A DNA stretch of 64,000 nt from NCBI GenBank assembly GCA_000507305.1, contig DF240847.1, forward strand, positions 57,546 through 121,545, written 5' to 3'. Source of the DNA: Breviolum minutum Mf 1.05b.01 (lineage: Eukaryota; Sar; Dinophyceae; Suessiales; Symbiodiniaceae). The notes under the pieces are model-generated. The model saw only the letters and a list, made by a program, of their open reading frames with translations, made no database searches and was not told the origin of the DNA. Position 1 is the stretch's first letter. Each line of letters begins with the position of its first letter. This document shows, piece after piece, positions 1-9,745 of the stretch. A program made the translations under genes and the position numbers.

Positions 1-692
1 ACTATTGTTCAGAGCCCCTCTTTGAACCAACGGTCACCAGAAGACTAAGCAGATTCAATGCAGCCCCGAGCAGCTTGGCTGGCGCAAGCATCTGCTAGCT
101 TGAGGTGCTTCTGAAGCATCAACCTTGGTTATGGATAACGAGGATGTCAAAGATCAATTGTCAAGTCCCTCGATAGAAATGATGCTTTCAGCAGGTCTGT
201 TCAGCTGAAGTTCATCTTCAGATTACTGTCCCCTCCAATGGTCCATTCTTTGGGGGCTGGCCCACTTCTCCACTATGTTAGGACGAAAAAGACCAAGGAT
301 TTGAGAAAGGATTGTCTAGAGTCTAGAGACAGTCTCCAGTGTGATGTTGGATTCGAGGGTGATTCAACGGCATTCTCTTTTGGCTTTCTTGCCAATGCAT
401 GGCATCTGTAGATGACATGTAAGTACTACTCCAGTAAAGACGAGCTCATGCAATCCTTTGCTCACGATGTCAAGCTCAGGTCTGCCAGAAGCCACTGTTG
501 AGATTCTTGAGGGTGCCTCAGCTATGGATTAGAAGCAGTCAGGAAGCAGCAGGTGGTGGTTAAAGTCGAAACATGGAGGTTTCATATTGGACACGGAGGT
601 TTGTTCGATGGGTGATAAACATATTGGACGGTGGTACAGGCAGATGCAAAGTGTACCTTTAGAAAAGAATCTACTGTTGTAATGTGTGTTGA
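1..692. other. Mostly non-coding, weak exon traces
   Basis: No gene is firmly supported. At 430-535 two + strand frames read KDELMQSFAHDVKLR and SGLPEATVEILEGASAMD; either could be a small exon, but the borders do not decide. An open minus-strand frame at 529-732 has no coding character that I trust. Confidence 0.3.
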
Positions 693-780
693 CAAGACTC
701 CAGAGTATGTGGCTGGTCGTGCAGGACGACATTCCTAAGTTTCAGCTTAAATTGTGTACACTATACTATTTATTGCTACA

Positions 781-1235
781 GAAACTTCTTTCATCTTCTG
801 GGCATTGTTGAGGAGTTTTCAACACTGCCAACTCTTGTATCGTCAGGAATTCCGGTCGCTGCTTTGCCACAGTTGCTCCAACTGCTTGAGCAAGAGAATG
901 GTAGTTTTGGCCACCAACTCTCTCCTTTGCTCAAGGAGCCTTCCCCGTGCAATCTTCAAGAACTGTTCAACTGCTGGGCAAATCCCAGTTCCATCCTGAG
1001 CAGGGACGATCTTGACAGACAACAAAAGGTTTTGAGGGAGACCATTGAGAACCTGCAGAACCAGAACTTTTGTGAACACGCCATCAAAAATGCTTCGCTT
1101 GGGCTTCGCGAGACTTACACCGTGGTGTTTAAACCAGATGACCATCCACTGGAACAGCTCCCCGATGAGATCAGATGCTGCCATTTGCTGGCAGTGGTGC
1201 AAGGGCTGCAGAACCTTCTCCGTGAATTCAGCTAA
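781..1235 (+). CDS. Candidate exon, unrecognised protein
   Basis: The frame is open from about 693 and closes at TAA 1233-1235, after a possible acceptor (CTACAG) at 780. It reads LLGIVEEFSTLPTLVSSGIP, then an acidic/basic helical-looking part (DDLDRQQKVLRETIENLQN) and ends LLAVVQGLQNLLREFS. The third codon position is GC-rich. The opposite strand is also open over 843-1283 (146 codons) with similar codon quality. I prefer + because almost all other coding-like sequence here is +, but the strand is not settled. The TIR transposon starts 74 bp downstream. No family was recognised. Confidence 0.45.
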
Positions 1236-1309
1236 ATGCATGTTCATTCCAGTCTTGAGCAGCGTTTGGCAGTGATGAACCAACCCTGAGATGTTGTAAC
1301 ATGATTAAT

Positions 1310-1328
1310 ATATCCCCCTTAAAGTTTC
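1310..1328 (+). repeat. Left terminal inverted repeat
   Basis: ATATCCCCCTTAAAGTTTC, an exact reverse complement of 2946-2964. Just inside, 1330-1377 can fold: CTTACAGAAT pairs with ATTCTGTAAG, and a perfect 14-bp palindrome TCGGCACGTGCCGA lies between them (1343-1356). Confidence 0.85.
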
Positions 1329-1686
1329 CCTTACAGAATGGGTCGGCACGTGCCGATTATAAAACGGATTCTGTAAGGGCCTCATCCTTGAAATTTACAG
1401 CTGCTTAATTTCATCCCAACATCCATTTTGTAAAGGAGCACATTGGAATGAAGAAGAATTTTTGGAAATCCTTTCTATAAGGAAACACCATTTTATAAGC
1501 AAAATTTGGTTGCAGACAGATGACCGTCTACCTTCCATTCTGTAAAGACCTGATGCTCGGCAGACTCCTGACTACCCCAAATCCATACAGCAACAAGGGC
1601 CGGATAGCTTGCAAAATGGATCCCCCGACCAATGCCTTATAAAATGCTAACCTCTATCGCTTATAAAATGCTTTAACCAGGACTTA

Positions 1687-1960
1687 AGCTAGTTGAGGCA
1701 TTTTATAAATAACTTGGGGCGATGGGCTAGGTGCACTGCGCAAACTGGACACAGTTTATCAAAGCAAGTTTCAAGCTTTTCCTTGATTGTAATGCGGCTG
1801 GAAGCTAGTTGAGGCATTTTATAAACAGCTTGGGGCGATGGGCTAGGTGCATCGCGCACACTGGACACAGTTTATAACATGCAAGTTTCAAGTGTTTTCC
1901 TTGTTTCTACTGGGGCTGAAACCTAGTTTAAGCATTTTATAAGCAACCTAGGGGGACGTG
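1687..1960. repeat. Tandem repeat, about 116 bp period
   Basis: Unit beginning AGCTAGTTGAGGCATTTTAT at 1687 and again at 1803 (period 116), then a diverged third copy near 1921. Each unit carries TTTTATAA and GGACACAGTTTAT. It lies inside the TIR transposon. Confidence 0.8.
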
Positions 1961-2150
1961 CTGGATTCACTGAGAAGATTTGAAACGCACATGAATATCG
2001 CAGGAAAAAGCACATCTTGGAGCAGATAATCCCAAATGGATACACATCACAGAACAACATTTCAGAAACACAGAAAAATTGAAAGCATACATTTTGGTGA
2101 CTCCTTTGACGGGGTCAAGGCGTTCCTTTGACGGGGATTGGTGGGTGCTT

Positions 2151-2712
2151 CCATTCTGTAGACTGGGTGTTTGGTGATTCCATTTTGTAAGAACTCACAA
2201 ATAGCGTAGTCAGGTGTGATGCATGTACATGTAAAGGTACCTGAATTTTCCTTATTTCTTGCTGCAAAATCTACCGTTCACAGCATCTACATGCATCTAC
2301 GCTGCAAGTAAATTAGCACCAGTATTTTGGCCAACTCAAGTAACATTTGAACCAATCAACTCCTAAATCACAAGGCAAATATTACTGTACAAGAATTAGA
2401 GTTACAAGTATCATAAGAAAAATACCGCAGCAATCCATTCTGTAGACTGGGGTTTGGTGATTCCATTTTGTAAGAGCTCATCCGCCAATAGCATAGTCAC
2501 GTGTGATGCATGTACATGTAAAGGTACCAGAATTTTCAGTACATCTCGCTACAAACTCTACCGTTCACAGAATCTACATGCATCTTCACTGCAAATAAAA
2601 TATCACAAGTATTTTAGCCAACTCAAGTAACATTTGGACCAATCAATTCGTAAATCACAAGTCACATATTTCAATAATTAGAGTTACAAGTATTATAAGA
2701 AAAAAACGCAGT
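2151..2712. repeat. Tandem duplication, about 283 bp period
   Basis: CCATTCTGTAGACTGG starts a unit at 2151 and again at 2434. The two copies match closely through GATGCATGTACATGTAAAGG and GAATTAGAGTTACAAGTAT, with scattered substitutions. It lies inside the TIR transposon, so the duplication is probably part of the element. Confidence 0.8.
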
Positions 2713-2945
2713 GTATGGATTTGGGATACCTCATGCCGACCAAATTATAACAATTTCACTCGTATTCATCTACGAGGCTTGAATTTTCATGCGATGAGTC
2801 TATGGTGAGGTTTTTTTTTGAGACATCCATTTTGTAATAGATCACCATTTTGTAGTCAAAATCTTGTTTTTTTTGGTGGCAGATTTCCATTTAGTAGAGC
2901 AAAACCAAATTATAACTACAGAATGGATGGCACAAGGGGACCTAT

Positions 2946-2964
2946 GAAACTTTAAGGGGGATAT
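2946..2964 (-). repeat. Right terminal inverted repeat
   Basis: GAAACTTTAAGGGGGATAT, exact inverse of the left terminal repeat, followed by TAAT. Confidence 0.85.
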
Positions 2965-2987
2965 TAATATCACGTCTCTAAAACTTT

Positions 2988-3427
2988 GTGATTGAAAGTG
3001 GCTTACAGATTTTCACAGATACACATGGTTACGACTGCACAACTGGCAGTACCCTTGGTTCTTTTGATAAGGTTTTACGGGAGTACGGTTTCAAGATTGG
3101 TGATTGCGTCAAGCAACGATGGGTCCCCCCCCCGGTATATCTAAGAGCTGGCGCCAGGCCAAGAGTGCGAAGCTTTCATCGAAAGAAAGCCTGGAAAGCA
3201 GTGAAACCAAGCTTGAGCCTTCAAAAGAGCATGTGGAAATGACTATTAACTCTGATTGGGATGTTCTGGCTTTCATTTGTTGGGCATGTCAAGATGGTGA
3301 TGGTGAATGTCCAGTGGAGTTGGTGGCTGATACCTCTCTTGAAAAACTCTTGAAGTCCTGCGGATTTACTGAGAAGATGAACAGATGTAGAGACTCTGCA
3401 GCTTGGTCGCAGAAAGAACTTGAATGA
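2988..3427 (+). CDS. Candidate exon with poly-C frame slip
   Basis: Two + frames abut at a run of nine C (3125-3133). The first reads GSFDKVLREYGFKIGDCVKQ; the second reads KSWRQAKSAKLSSKESLESS and INSDWDVLAFICWACQDGD and ends SAAWSQKELE before TGA. The composition is protein-like on both sides, so either a homopolymer length error or a real one-base indel splits a single exon. An intron hidden at the C run is less likely because there is no AG. The product is not recognised. Confidence 0.45.
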
Positions 3428-3501
3428 GTGTGAAGATGCTTGAAGCACTTAGCTGACAAACTGGTTGATGACATCACCATCTTGGCGTTTTCTGGCATTT
3501 T

Positions 3502-3639
3502 CTCATTGTTGAGGACGAAATCACCCACGAGGAGTGTGTTCACAGTTTCTTGGAGATTTACGAGACTTGGCAGCCATGGACTTGCAAGATCGTAACGGGT
3601 CACATGAAAGCCGGCATCCCATGGATAGTTGACGGCTAG
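3502..3639 (+). CDS. Candidate exon, unrecognised
   Basis: The frame reads LIVEDEITHEECVHSFLEI and then KIVTGHMKAGIPWIVDG, ending at TAG 3637-3639. Codons are GC-rich at position three (GAG GAC, ATC ACC CAC GAG GAG). Two minus-strand frames also cross it. The left border is unclear. Confidence 0.4.
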   Translation, partial: LIVEDEITHEECVHSFLEIYETWQPWTCKIVTGHMKAGIPWIVDG

Positions 3640-4536
3640 AGGATGATAAAACGTGGTGCCTAGTGGATTTCAGCAGCCGGCAGATGGTAGGTACAGGTGA
3701 TGCAAGCTTGGCCAAATGCCATGACCAAATCTTGACTTAACTTAACTAATCTCTGCAAAAAGGAACCGGACTATCAAGGAGCAAAACCATTCCTTCGTGA
3801 AATTATATGTTCAAGGCGCCATTTGAGATTTCAAGAATCGCAGCATTTACCGCCAAGCATAGGAATTAACATAGTCAACTAAAAAGGGCACGTGGATCAT
3901 CGCAGATTTTCCTGCACAGCTTCATGTCTGAGGAGAAGCAGGTAATGTCAACAACAAAGGAGCGCAGCTCTGATTCTGCTTGGCAACGGTCCCTTTCAGA
4001 GGTTCAACTTGTTCCTCTGCAGACTTTGTTGGAGTACAAGGACACGGAGATTTGGGTGGGGGTAGGAGTCTGCAATTGAAGGGTGCTCGTCTTCGCACCA
4101 GTTTCAATTTCTGTTGATTGTATTCACCAGAAGATATGAGTCTGGCATCCTGGATACTTCAACAACCTCATCACTTCTCGAGCTCTCATTTTAAACTTGG
4201 AAAGGTGTTCGAGGATTCAGAATTAAGCCTCTCCTACTTCAACTTTGATGCTGAACATAGTGCAATACATGCCCACCTTCTCTACCCTGCATTTCTTTGA
4301 AGTATTTCAATCCATGGTGATACTGTGATACTGCAGTACTGTCAGGTGAGATCGACGGAAATAGTAAGAAAAACAAGCTTCCTGGAGGGTGAACATGCCA
4401 CAGAGATAGTCAGACAGTTTAGTGAATTTGTGTTGATCAAAATCTCTGGTCAACCACTTCCTAGCACTTTACTACGGATCATGGATCCACCTTCCACCCT
4501 CTCAAACGTTGAATGTGTCAACTCCCTCGACTGTAG

Positions 4537-4773
4537 GATTGTGATGGTGAGGCAGTGAGGAAGGAGCTATGGCAAATGGGAGTCTTGAAGTTTGGTCAAG
4601 GGTCAGAAGAAGTTGTTCTGAAGGAAGTTTGGCATCGTTTCGTAGATCTTTTCATTGGGCAAAATCCCAGTGAAGTAGAAGAAGCTCTGAGCCGTGTCCT
4701 TGGGGATAAGATGCCAAAGATTGTGCAAGTGCCTAGAGAAGCAGAAGAACTCGCTCTGTCTCTAGGCTTAATG
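4537..4773 (+). CDS. Candidate exon, 79 codons, phase 0
   Basis: Left border CTGTAG|GAT, right border ATG|GTCTCA. It reads CDGEAVRKELWQMGVLKFGQ, VVLKEVWHRFVDLFIGQNP, SEVEEALSRVLGDKMPK and VPREAEELALSLGLM, so it is mostly helical and charged. The frame, both splice-like ends and the amino-acid content agree. The downstream intron to the next exon would be only 49 bp. No family was recognised. Confidence 0.55.
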
Positions 4774-4822
4774 GTCTCAAAATGGTCTTCTGGCCATTTT
4801 CACTGAAAAATTCACTTTGTAG

Positions 4823-4930
4823 AGCGTGTTTGGAACTGCAAGAGCTATCAAACAGGCAGTGTTGCGAGGCGCAGTTTTATTGGTGAAAATGGACAGAGAT
4901 CCTGAGGTCTGGACAAGACGTCATTTTGAA
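4823..4930 (+). CDS. Candidate exon, 36 codons, phase 0
   Basis: Borders are TTTGTAG|AGC and GAA|GTTTCG. The exon is exactly 36 codons and reads SVFGTARAIKQAVLRGAVLL then KMDRDPEVWTRRHFE. It joins in phase with the preceding exon. An overlapping frame downstream (KFRDQYFEAQREPSTERK) is open too. The product is unknown. Confidence 0.5.
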
Positions 4931-5190
4931 GTTTCGTGACCAATACTTTGAGGCCCAACGAGAACCAAGCACAGAACGCAAGGGTTGAAGCCGCATTTTT
5001 AGTGGATGTGTGGTTTGGGATAGTCAGCAAGAAGTCAGCTTCTCTACTAAAAAGTGTCATTATCGCTTGGTGGAAGTATCTACACATTCAACAGTTTTCA
5101 ACATTTTTCAGATCTTGATGCAGACTTGAAACCCAGAATTTTCCTTTGTCAAAAAAAACAGAATTTCCATCAGATTTCGTTTCACTGCAG

Positions 5191-5406
5191 ATGACATCTT
5201 CGAGTCCCTCCGTGGAAGTAGAAGCAGCCTATTTGCAGTCCGCGTCGTTGAAGGCATCCTTAATCCAACGGCATTGGAGGCGTTGGCGTGAAGAAAAACC
5301 AGTCAAACCACTGCGTAGCCTGACAGCGGAAGTGGTAGATGCCACGTCAGAGAATCATTTTGCGGAGCCTATGCAGGCGTCTCGGGAGTTGAGTATATTA
5401 CACTGA
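5191..5406 (+). CDS. Candidate exon with an IQ-like motif
   Basis: The exon follows CACTGCAG at 5190. It reads MTSSSPSVEVEAAYLQSASL, then LIQRHWRRWREEK, then LTAEVVDATSENHFAEPMQ. IQRHWRRWREEK fits the spacing of an IQ (calmodulin-binding) motif, IQxxxRxxxR, apart from the usual Gly. A single IQ-like match is weak evidence for function. The frame closes at TGA 5404-5406; the true donor is probably a little upstream. Confidence 0.5.
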   Translation: MTSSSPSVEVEAAYLQSASLKASLIQRHWRRWREEKPVKPLRSLTAEVVDATSENHFAEPMQASRELSILH

Positions 5407-5647
5407 CACTCCGGAAGTTTAGCAGCTCGCCCCTGAAAAGTTACCGGGCCCCGAAAGGAAGCTAGCTTTCAGACCATGATTTTTTTGGGCTACATTAAAC
5501 TTCGGGGGTGTATCTTTTTCAAAATCCGCTTGAAGCATTGTGAAGCAACTTCTCACTTCCTTGATAAGGATGAAAGACTAAGATGGAAACGAGCTGCGGA
5601 AAGAAGAGTTTAACATCTTTTGTTTCAAGTTCCAAACGCTTCTCCGT

Positions 5648-6049
5648 TTGCATCCAAAAATTTGGCTTCAGATTCTTGGCATTGCTTTCAGTGTCCATGG
5701 TGTTCAGGAGCCAGCGGTGCCCAACCCAACTTCAATTGGCCAAGTAGACCTCGAGACTGCAACGGAAATTTGGCATGGGAAGGTAGGCAATATCGGATGC
5801 GACCTGCCTGTGCAAAGCGACACAAAGCGAGATTTGGACGAAATGAGTCAAGCCAAAGCTGATGCAGCTTTTGCGCCGGCCTGCGATATGCAGTCCAATG
5901 GTTACCCTCCCATGGCTTCAGTGGCTTGTGAGTCTGAAGAGATTCGTAGCATTCGAAGCATTGAAAGCCATCGTTCAGTGAAGGTGCTTCCAGGCAAGCT
6001 TCATGGAGATTTGAGGTTTTCAAGATATTTGCAAAAGAGCCCAAAATGA
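5648..6049 (+). CDS. Candidate long exon, unrecognised
   Basis: A 133-codon frame reads VQEPAVPNPTSIGQVDLETA, DTKRDLDEMSQAKADAAF, then SEEIRSIRSIESHRSVKVLP, ending at TGA 6047-6049. Ser/Glu/Lys content and codon choice are protein-like. A minus frame (5688-6044) is open opposite it but is Trp/Cys/Pro-rich and less plausible. The start lies in sequence without a good ATG, so this is probably an internal exon. Confidence 0.5.
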   Translation: MHPKIWLQILGIAFSVHGVQEPAVPNPTSIGQVDLETATEIWHGKVGNIGCDLPVQSDTKRDLDEMSQAKADAAFAPACDMQSNGYPPMASVACESEEIRSIRSIESHRSVKVLPGKLHGDLRFSRYLQKSPK

Positions 6050-6431
6050 TACCTCAGTTCGCAACCTTTCATTGCTTCGCCCCATAGGTTTACCTCTCCT
6101 GACAAGATTTCTGGGAAATTCGTCCGGATTGCAGCAATATTTTTATGGACGTTTGTACCTTGAATTTGTTCAAGGCCAAGATGGTCATTCGGTGGAAATT
6201 GTGCATCTTTGTGAGGCGAAGCTTCAGCTTTGAGATTGGAACGTTTCATCCTTGAAGCCAACAGCTTCTATGACATGTCACGTTTCAGAACCATTCCCGA
6301 TGCCGAAGGTCAGCATGGTAGGGAGGATCCAGGGGCTGGTGAAAACATGATTTGGGGCAGTTTTCACGCCCTTTTTGCTATTCAAATTTCACTGCACATA
6401 AAAGCAAGCTGTAGTCAGAAGTTGCTAACAC

Positions 6432-6626
6432 AACGAGACCAAGCCAGTTTTCAAGCAGATGATTCAGATGATGCAGCTTGCCAGTCTGTTGGAAGCTTTG
6501 CAGTGCTTGGCGAGGCAAATGCGAAAGCAACTTCGAGATTGCTATGCGCCACTTGCCGGATGGATGGGCAAAAACATTGAGGAAGGAAGCTTGGATGATT
6601 CTTTGGCAGGCTGTACTGTTCCATAG
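6432..6626 (+). CDS. Candidate exon, helical protein
   Basis: The frame reads KPVFKQMIQMMQLASLLEAL, QCLARQMRKQLRDCYAPLAG and WMGKNIEEGSLDDSLAG, ending at TAG 6624-6626. It is strongly helical and amphipathic. A second + frame (6230-6580) overlaps and includes IPDAEGQHGREDPGAGE, which may be a separate upstream exon starting after TTTCAG near 6289. Confidence 0.45.
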   Translation, partial: NETKPVFKQMIQMMQLASLLEALQCLARQMRKQLRDCYAPLAGWMGKNIEEGSLDDSLAGCTVP

Positions 6627-6920
6627 CTTGAAAGCCTGGACTCAAAGGAGTGTACAACCCCCGCAAAGGAAAAAGCAGGATGGCTAAACCCCATGGCCAA
6701 ATGTTGAAATCATTTGTGACACACCTCAATGCCAACCCAGAGCACTTGTTGAAGTAGTCTTTTCCCAGCAACAACTGGTTTTACGGAATTTTACTGATGA
6801 TATGGATCGCCTGTATCACATATAAGATTGGTGCCAACCACAACAATCTCCTGGTTTTTGTACATTAGAAAATTCATTGTCAAACCTTAGCGAGCGGCGA
6901 GCCGGGCTCAGGAATGTATT

Positions 6921-7271
6921 ATGCCCATCAAAAAGTCGCTCCGCAGAAAATTCCCAAGTCTCACAGAGGATGAATTATTTGCCTTGGTGTCCTACAGCTA
7001 TGACCTCCGGAAGAAGTACCCTCAAGCTGCAGCAAGTCTGAACTTTGCTGCATGCTTGTCCAGATTTGTGGTTACGTGCGATGAAGAAGCCGAGATGAAC
7101 GTGTGCATACACCACTTCAAGCAGCATGGCTCCATTCAGAGAAAAACGGGTCCAACAGTTTGTAGAGTCCGTCGTTTGTCGGCCAACAAATCAAACTTCC
7201 ACTTCATTCAAGATGCCGTGCCTCCTGCCCTTCCTGAAACACTCCCAGTTCAATGGATAATGACTGCATGA
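6921..7271 (+). CDS. Candidate exon, unrecognised
   Basis: The 116-codon frame contains KKSLRRKFPSLTEDELFALV, SYDLRKKYPQAAASLNFAA and CDEEAEMNVCIHHFKQHGS, ending at TGA 7269-7271. Codon choice is good through about 7180 and weaker after, so the exon may end earlier. No family was recognised. Confidence 0.5.
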   Translation: MPIKKSLRRKFPSLTEDELFALVSYSYDLRKKYPQAAASLNFAACLSRFVVTCDEEAEMNVCIHHFKQHGSIQRKTGPTVCRVRRLSANKSNFHFIQDAVPPALPETLPVQWIMTA

Positions 7272-7354
7272 AGGTTCACAAACTCATCTTCTGGGGCCCA
7301 CCAATTTTTGTCCATGTTTCGTTGGGCTTTTTTCGCTCCTTGCTTATGATACAG

Positions 7355-7429
7355 GACAGCAGTGGAGAAGTGTCAAGCCATGACAGTGCAACCTACAGCC
7401 TTGTATTGTACCTTCCTCAGTGGGGATGA
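7355..7429 (+). CDS. Candidate short exon
   Basis: Follows GATACAG at 7354 and reads DSSGEVSSHDSATYSLVLYL then PQWG before TGA. A short but clean frame in a TA-rich region. Confidence 0.35.
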   Translation, partial: DSSGEVSSHDSATYSLVLYLPQWG

Positions 7430-7763
7430 AGGGCTGATGATCATCTAAGAGAACATGCGCTAGAGTCGAGTTCTGGTACTCTTGCAGGCTTCTTTTGCGA
7501 TCGGATCTTTGAATTTCAATATACAATTTGGAATTATATATATATATTTAATAGCTAATCATAGCTATATGTAGCTACTGTATATAGATTTAGATTTTGT
7601 CCTTGACTGTGCAAGCCATAGCCCGGACAGTATGTAGGGCAGGAACACTTAGATAGAGAATGTAGATGACTCATGGGCTCAAGGGTTGCTAAAGTACCTT
7701 CCTCTGGTCTTTGAGTCTTTGAGGATGTTGTGTAAAGATGTCCAAACAACTATCTTTGCACAG

Positions 7764-7896
7764 GATGGAAACGTCCAACCCTGATGTACTTGCATTTTGG
7801 CAATCCCAAAGCCACTCATTTTGAAGGATTAACAACCACATTTTTGAGGCGTGGTACTGCCAGATTGCATGGAACAGCTGCTACAACTGGAGAATG
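7764..7896 (+). CDS. Candidate exon with consensus donor
   Basis: Borders are TTGCACAG|GA and GAATG|GTGAGG. It reads WKRPTLMYLHFGNPKATHFE, LTTTFLRRGTARLHGTAAT. GTGAGG is a textbook 5' splice site and stops follow directly in frame, which supports this border. The product is unknown. Confidence 0.5.
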
Positions 7897-7982
7897 GTGA
7901 GGAGGCAGTAACTTTCACATTCTTAGCTTCTTGTTCTTTGGTGTAACCCTTTCAAAGTGGAGCAGGGCACATTTGAATACAT

Positions 7983-8045
7983 GAGTGTTTCACCAAATTT
8001 TTTGGTACCGCTGCATGCAGTCCTGTGCCAACCGGTGACAAATGA
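7983..8045 (+). CDS. Candidate short exon
   Basis: Reads ECFTKFFGTAACSPVPTGDK and ends at TGA. Acceptor not identified. It sits between two better exon candidates in the same direction. Confidence 0.3.
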   Translation, partial: ECFTKFFGTAACSPVPTGDK

Positions 8046-8063
8046 AAATAAGTACATCTGTGA

Positions 8064-8237
8064 ATGACATGTCAACCTCAGTGGTGGCAGGAATTTGAGA
8101 GGAGGGGGGGTACACCATGGTATACCCCAATCCCAAATCCAGCCACCGGCGCTAGGTTTACTGGCCAACCTTCACTAGCTGGAGCCCAAGCAAGGACGGA
8201 ATTGTGGAGCAAAGGTTTAGCCTTGAAAAAGATGCAA
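8064..8237 (+). CDS. Candidate exon, unrecognised
   Basis: Reads CQPQWWQEFERRGGTPWYTP, then IPNPATGARFTGQPSLAGAQ and ARTELWSKGLALKKMQ, with a GT (CAA|GTTTGTG) at the right border. The minus strand is also open (8078-8443). The Pro/Gly/Trp composition suggests a structured loop-rich segment; I cannot name it. Confidence 0.45.
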
Positions 8238-8310
8238 GTTTGTGTGGTTGTTAGACTTTGAATCTTTGTGGGTTGGAAGATGAATTTTTGTTTGGATTTC
8301 ATTATCCTCA

Positions 8311-8459
8311 CCTTTGGAACTGTGTACGGGACACTTTGATTTGGGCTTTGAAAGTGTGTTGGTGAACATTTCCGAAAAGAATGTAGTGTCCGAGGTTTTC
8401 TGGAAGTACTCATGCTTGACAAATCACACACCAGAAATCTCAAGCCACAACTACAATTA
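8311..8459 (+). CDS. Candidate terminal exon
   Basis: The frame reads FESVLVNISEKNVVSEVFWK and ends TNHTPEISSHNYN at TAA 8457-8459. No coding-like sequence follows for about 550 bp, so this may be the 3' end of a gene. Confidence 0.4.
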
Positions 8460-8559
8460 AAAATGAAACAACACGTCAGTCACAAATGACTCACGGAGTA
8501 CAATGCCGCTTTTGGCCTTGGCAATCAAAAACAGTCACGTGTGACAGACCATAGCAGTG

Positions 8560-9000
8560 CATATCTTGTCCATTCAACATACACACATATGAGAGCAGAT
8601 CAGATAACTCTCCATCTTGAATGACATCACTCTATATCTCTATATTATCACGCATCCAATCACATCATGTCAAATTACATCATTTTGCATCACATGGGAC
8701 CACTCATGTCCGTCACAGTGCTACGCAAGCATGCGATACACCACCAGGAGACACTACACAGAGATGATAAAGTATCAAACCTACCCGTGTGAACATAATC
8801 ACGGCATATTGTCTCCATGCAGCACATATGCAGCATACATTCGTGACATACATGTCACATACGTATCAAGTGTAGCTCGCATACATACACATGTTGCACA
8901 CACACTTGACCACACACACGCAATTCACATACATGCGTAATATGCATGCCACACGCACACACTTGATAAGCACACACATGTCGCAGACTTGTGACGTGAC
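8560..9000. repeat. CA/CACACATA-rich simple sequence
   Basis: Interspersed CACACA, ACATACATAC and CACATG runs, densest at 8820-8990. Open frames here are simple-sequence artefacts. Confidence 0.7.
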
Positions 9001-9017
9001 ATAAGTGGCATCAGCAG

Positions 9018-9167
9018 AATTTGTCTTTGCAGTGGTGAAGGGAGTCTTTGTGAGCGACATTGCGACTGCTTTTCATGCGTTTCCAGGAAGCCATGGAGCA
9101 AGCTGCAAGTGCAGTGTCGGGCTTTGTGGTGAGACTTGATGCTCCCCGCAGTGCTTGTGATATCTCA
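9018..9167 (+). CDS. Candidate exon(s), unrecognised
   Basis: The right-hand part, 9087-9167, is exactly 27 codons between TTTCCAG| and TCA|GTGACG: EAMEQAASAVSGFVVRLDAP then RSACDIS. Upstream from TCAGCAG the alternative frame FVFAVVKGVFVSDIATAFH is also open. The two may be alternatives or adjacent exons. Confidence 0.4.
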
Positions 9168-9639
9168 GTGACGTGGCATGTTAAAATCTTCATCGTTTTC
9201 CAGTTCCCATTCAGGTCTCTTTATAGTGGTTTATGATGGTTTATGTTGGGGACCAACACGTTTGTGTATGTTTCAGACTCTTGATTTGAACAGCTTCTGT
9301 TGTCCAAGGGGTCCAAGCACAGGACGATGACGAATCATAGTCATACGAGTCATGAATTATGTACGATGATATGTGTATGTCATTTATGTTATGTACGCAT
9401 TGTAATATATATATATGATATTATAGATAGGAATTATCAGTTTGACATGCATGGGACAGTGAATAAGACAAAATCTCGAGAGATTTGACAGACGGTTACT
9501 CGACAGGGGGAGCTCTGTGCTGCACTGATTAGCTCTGGCTGTGAAGGCAGAACTCATCTTTGACACAAGTAGACAAACAGGCGTGATGATGGCTTTTGGT
9601 TCCTGCTTCTGTCACAATTGAATCTCTTGTCAATGCTAG

Positions 9640-9731
9640 GATGTAATGGAAACTCCGGCAGAAGCTCAAATGCTGGCCGTTTACAATTGTGGTCTCCTAA
9701 AGAACCGAGTTGTTAACCAAAATGGGACCTC
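9640..9731 (+). CDS. Candidate exon
   Basis: Borders are ATGCTAG|GAT and ACCTC|GTAAAT. Reads DVMETPAEAQMLAVYNCGLL then KNRVVNQNGT. Clean short frame with splice-like ends. Confidence 0.4.
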
Positions 9732-9745
9732 GTAAATTAATCTAA

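Larger units (their letters stand above)
1310..2964. mobile_element. Non-autonomous TIR DNA transposon
   Basis: The ends are a perfect 19-bp inverted repeat, ATATCCCCCTTAAAGTTTC, at 1310-1328 and 2946-2964. The flanking 4 bp are TAAT on both sides (1306-1309 and 2965-2968), as expected of a target duplication. The interior has no transposase-like frame. It is packed with variants of CCATTTTGTAAG, CCATTCTGTAGA and TTATAAAATG in both orientations, plus two tandem repeat blocks. Repeated subterminal motifs are typical of transposase-binding arrays in hAT- and MULE-type elements, but a 4-bp TAAT duplication does not fix the superfamily. Confidence 0.75.
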
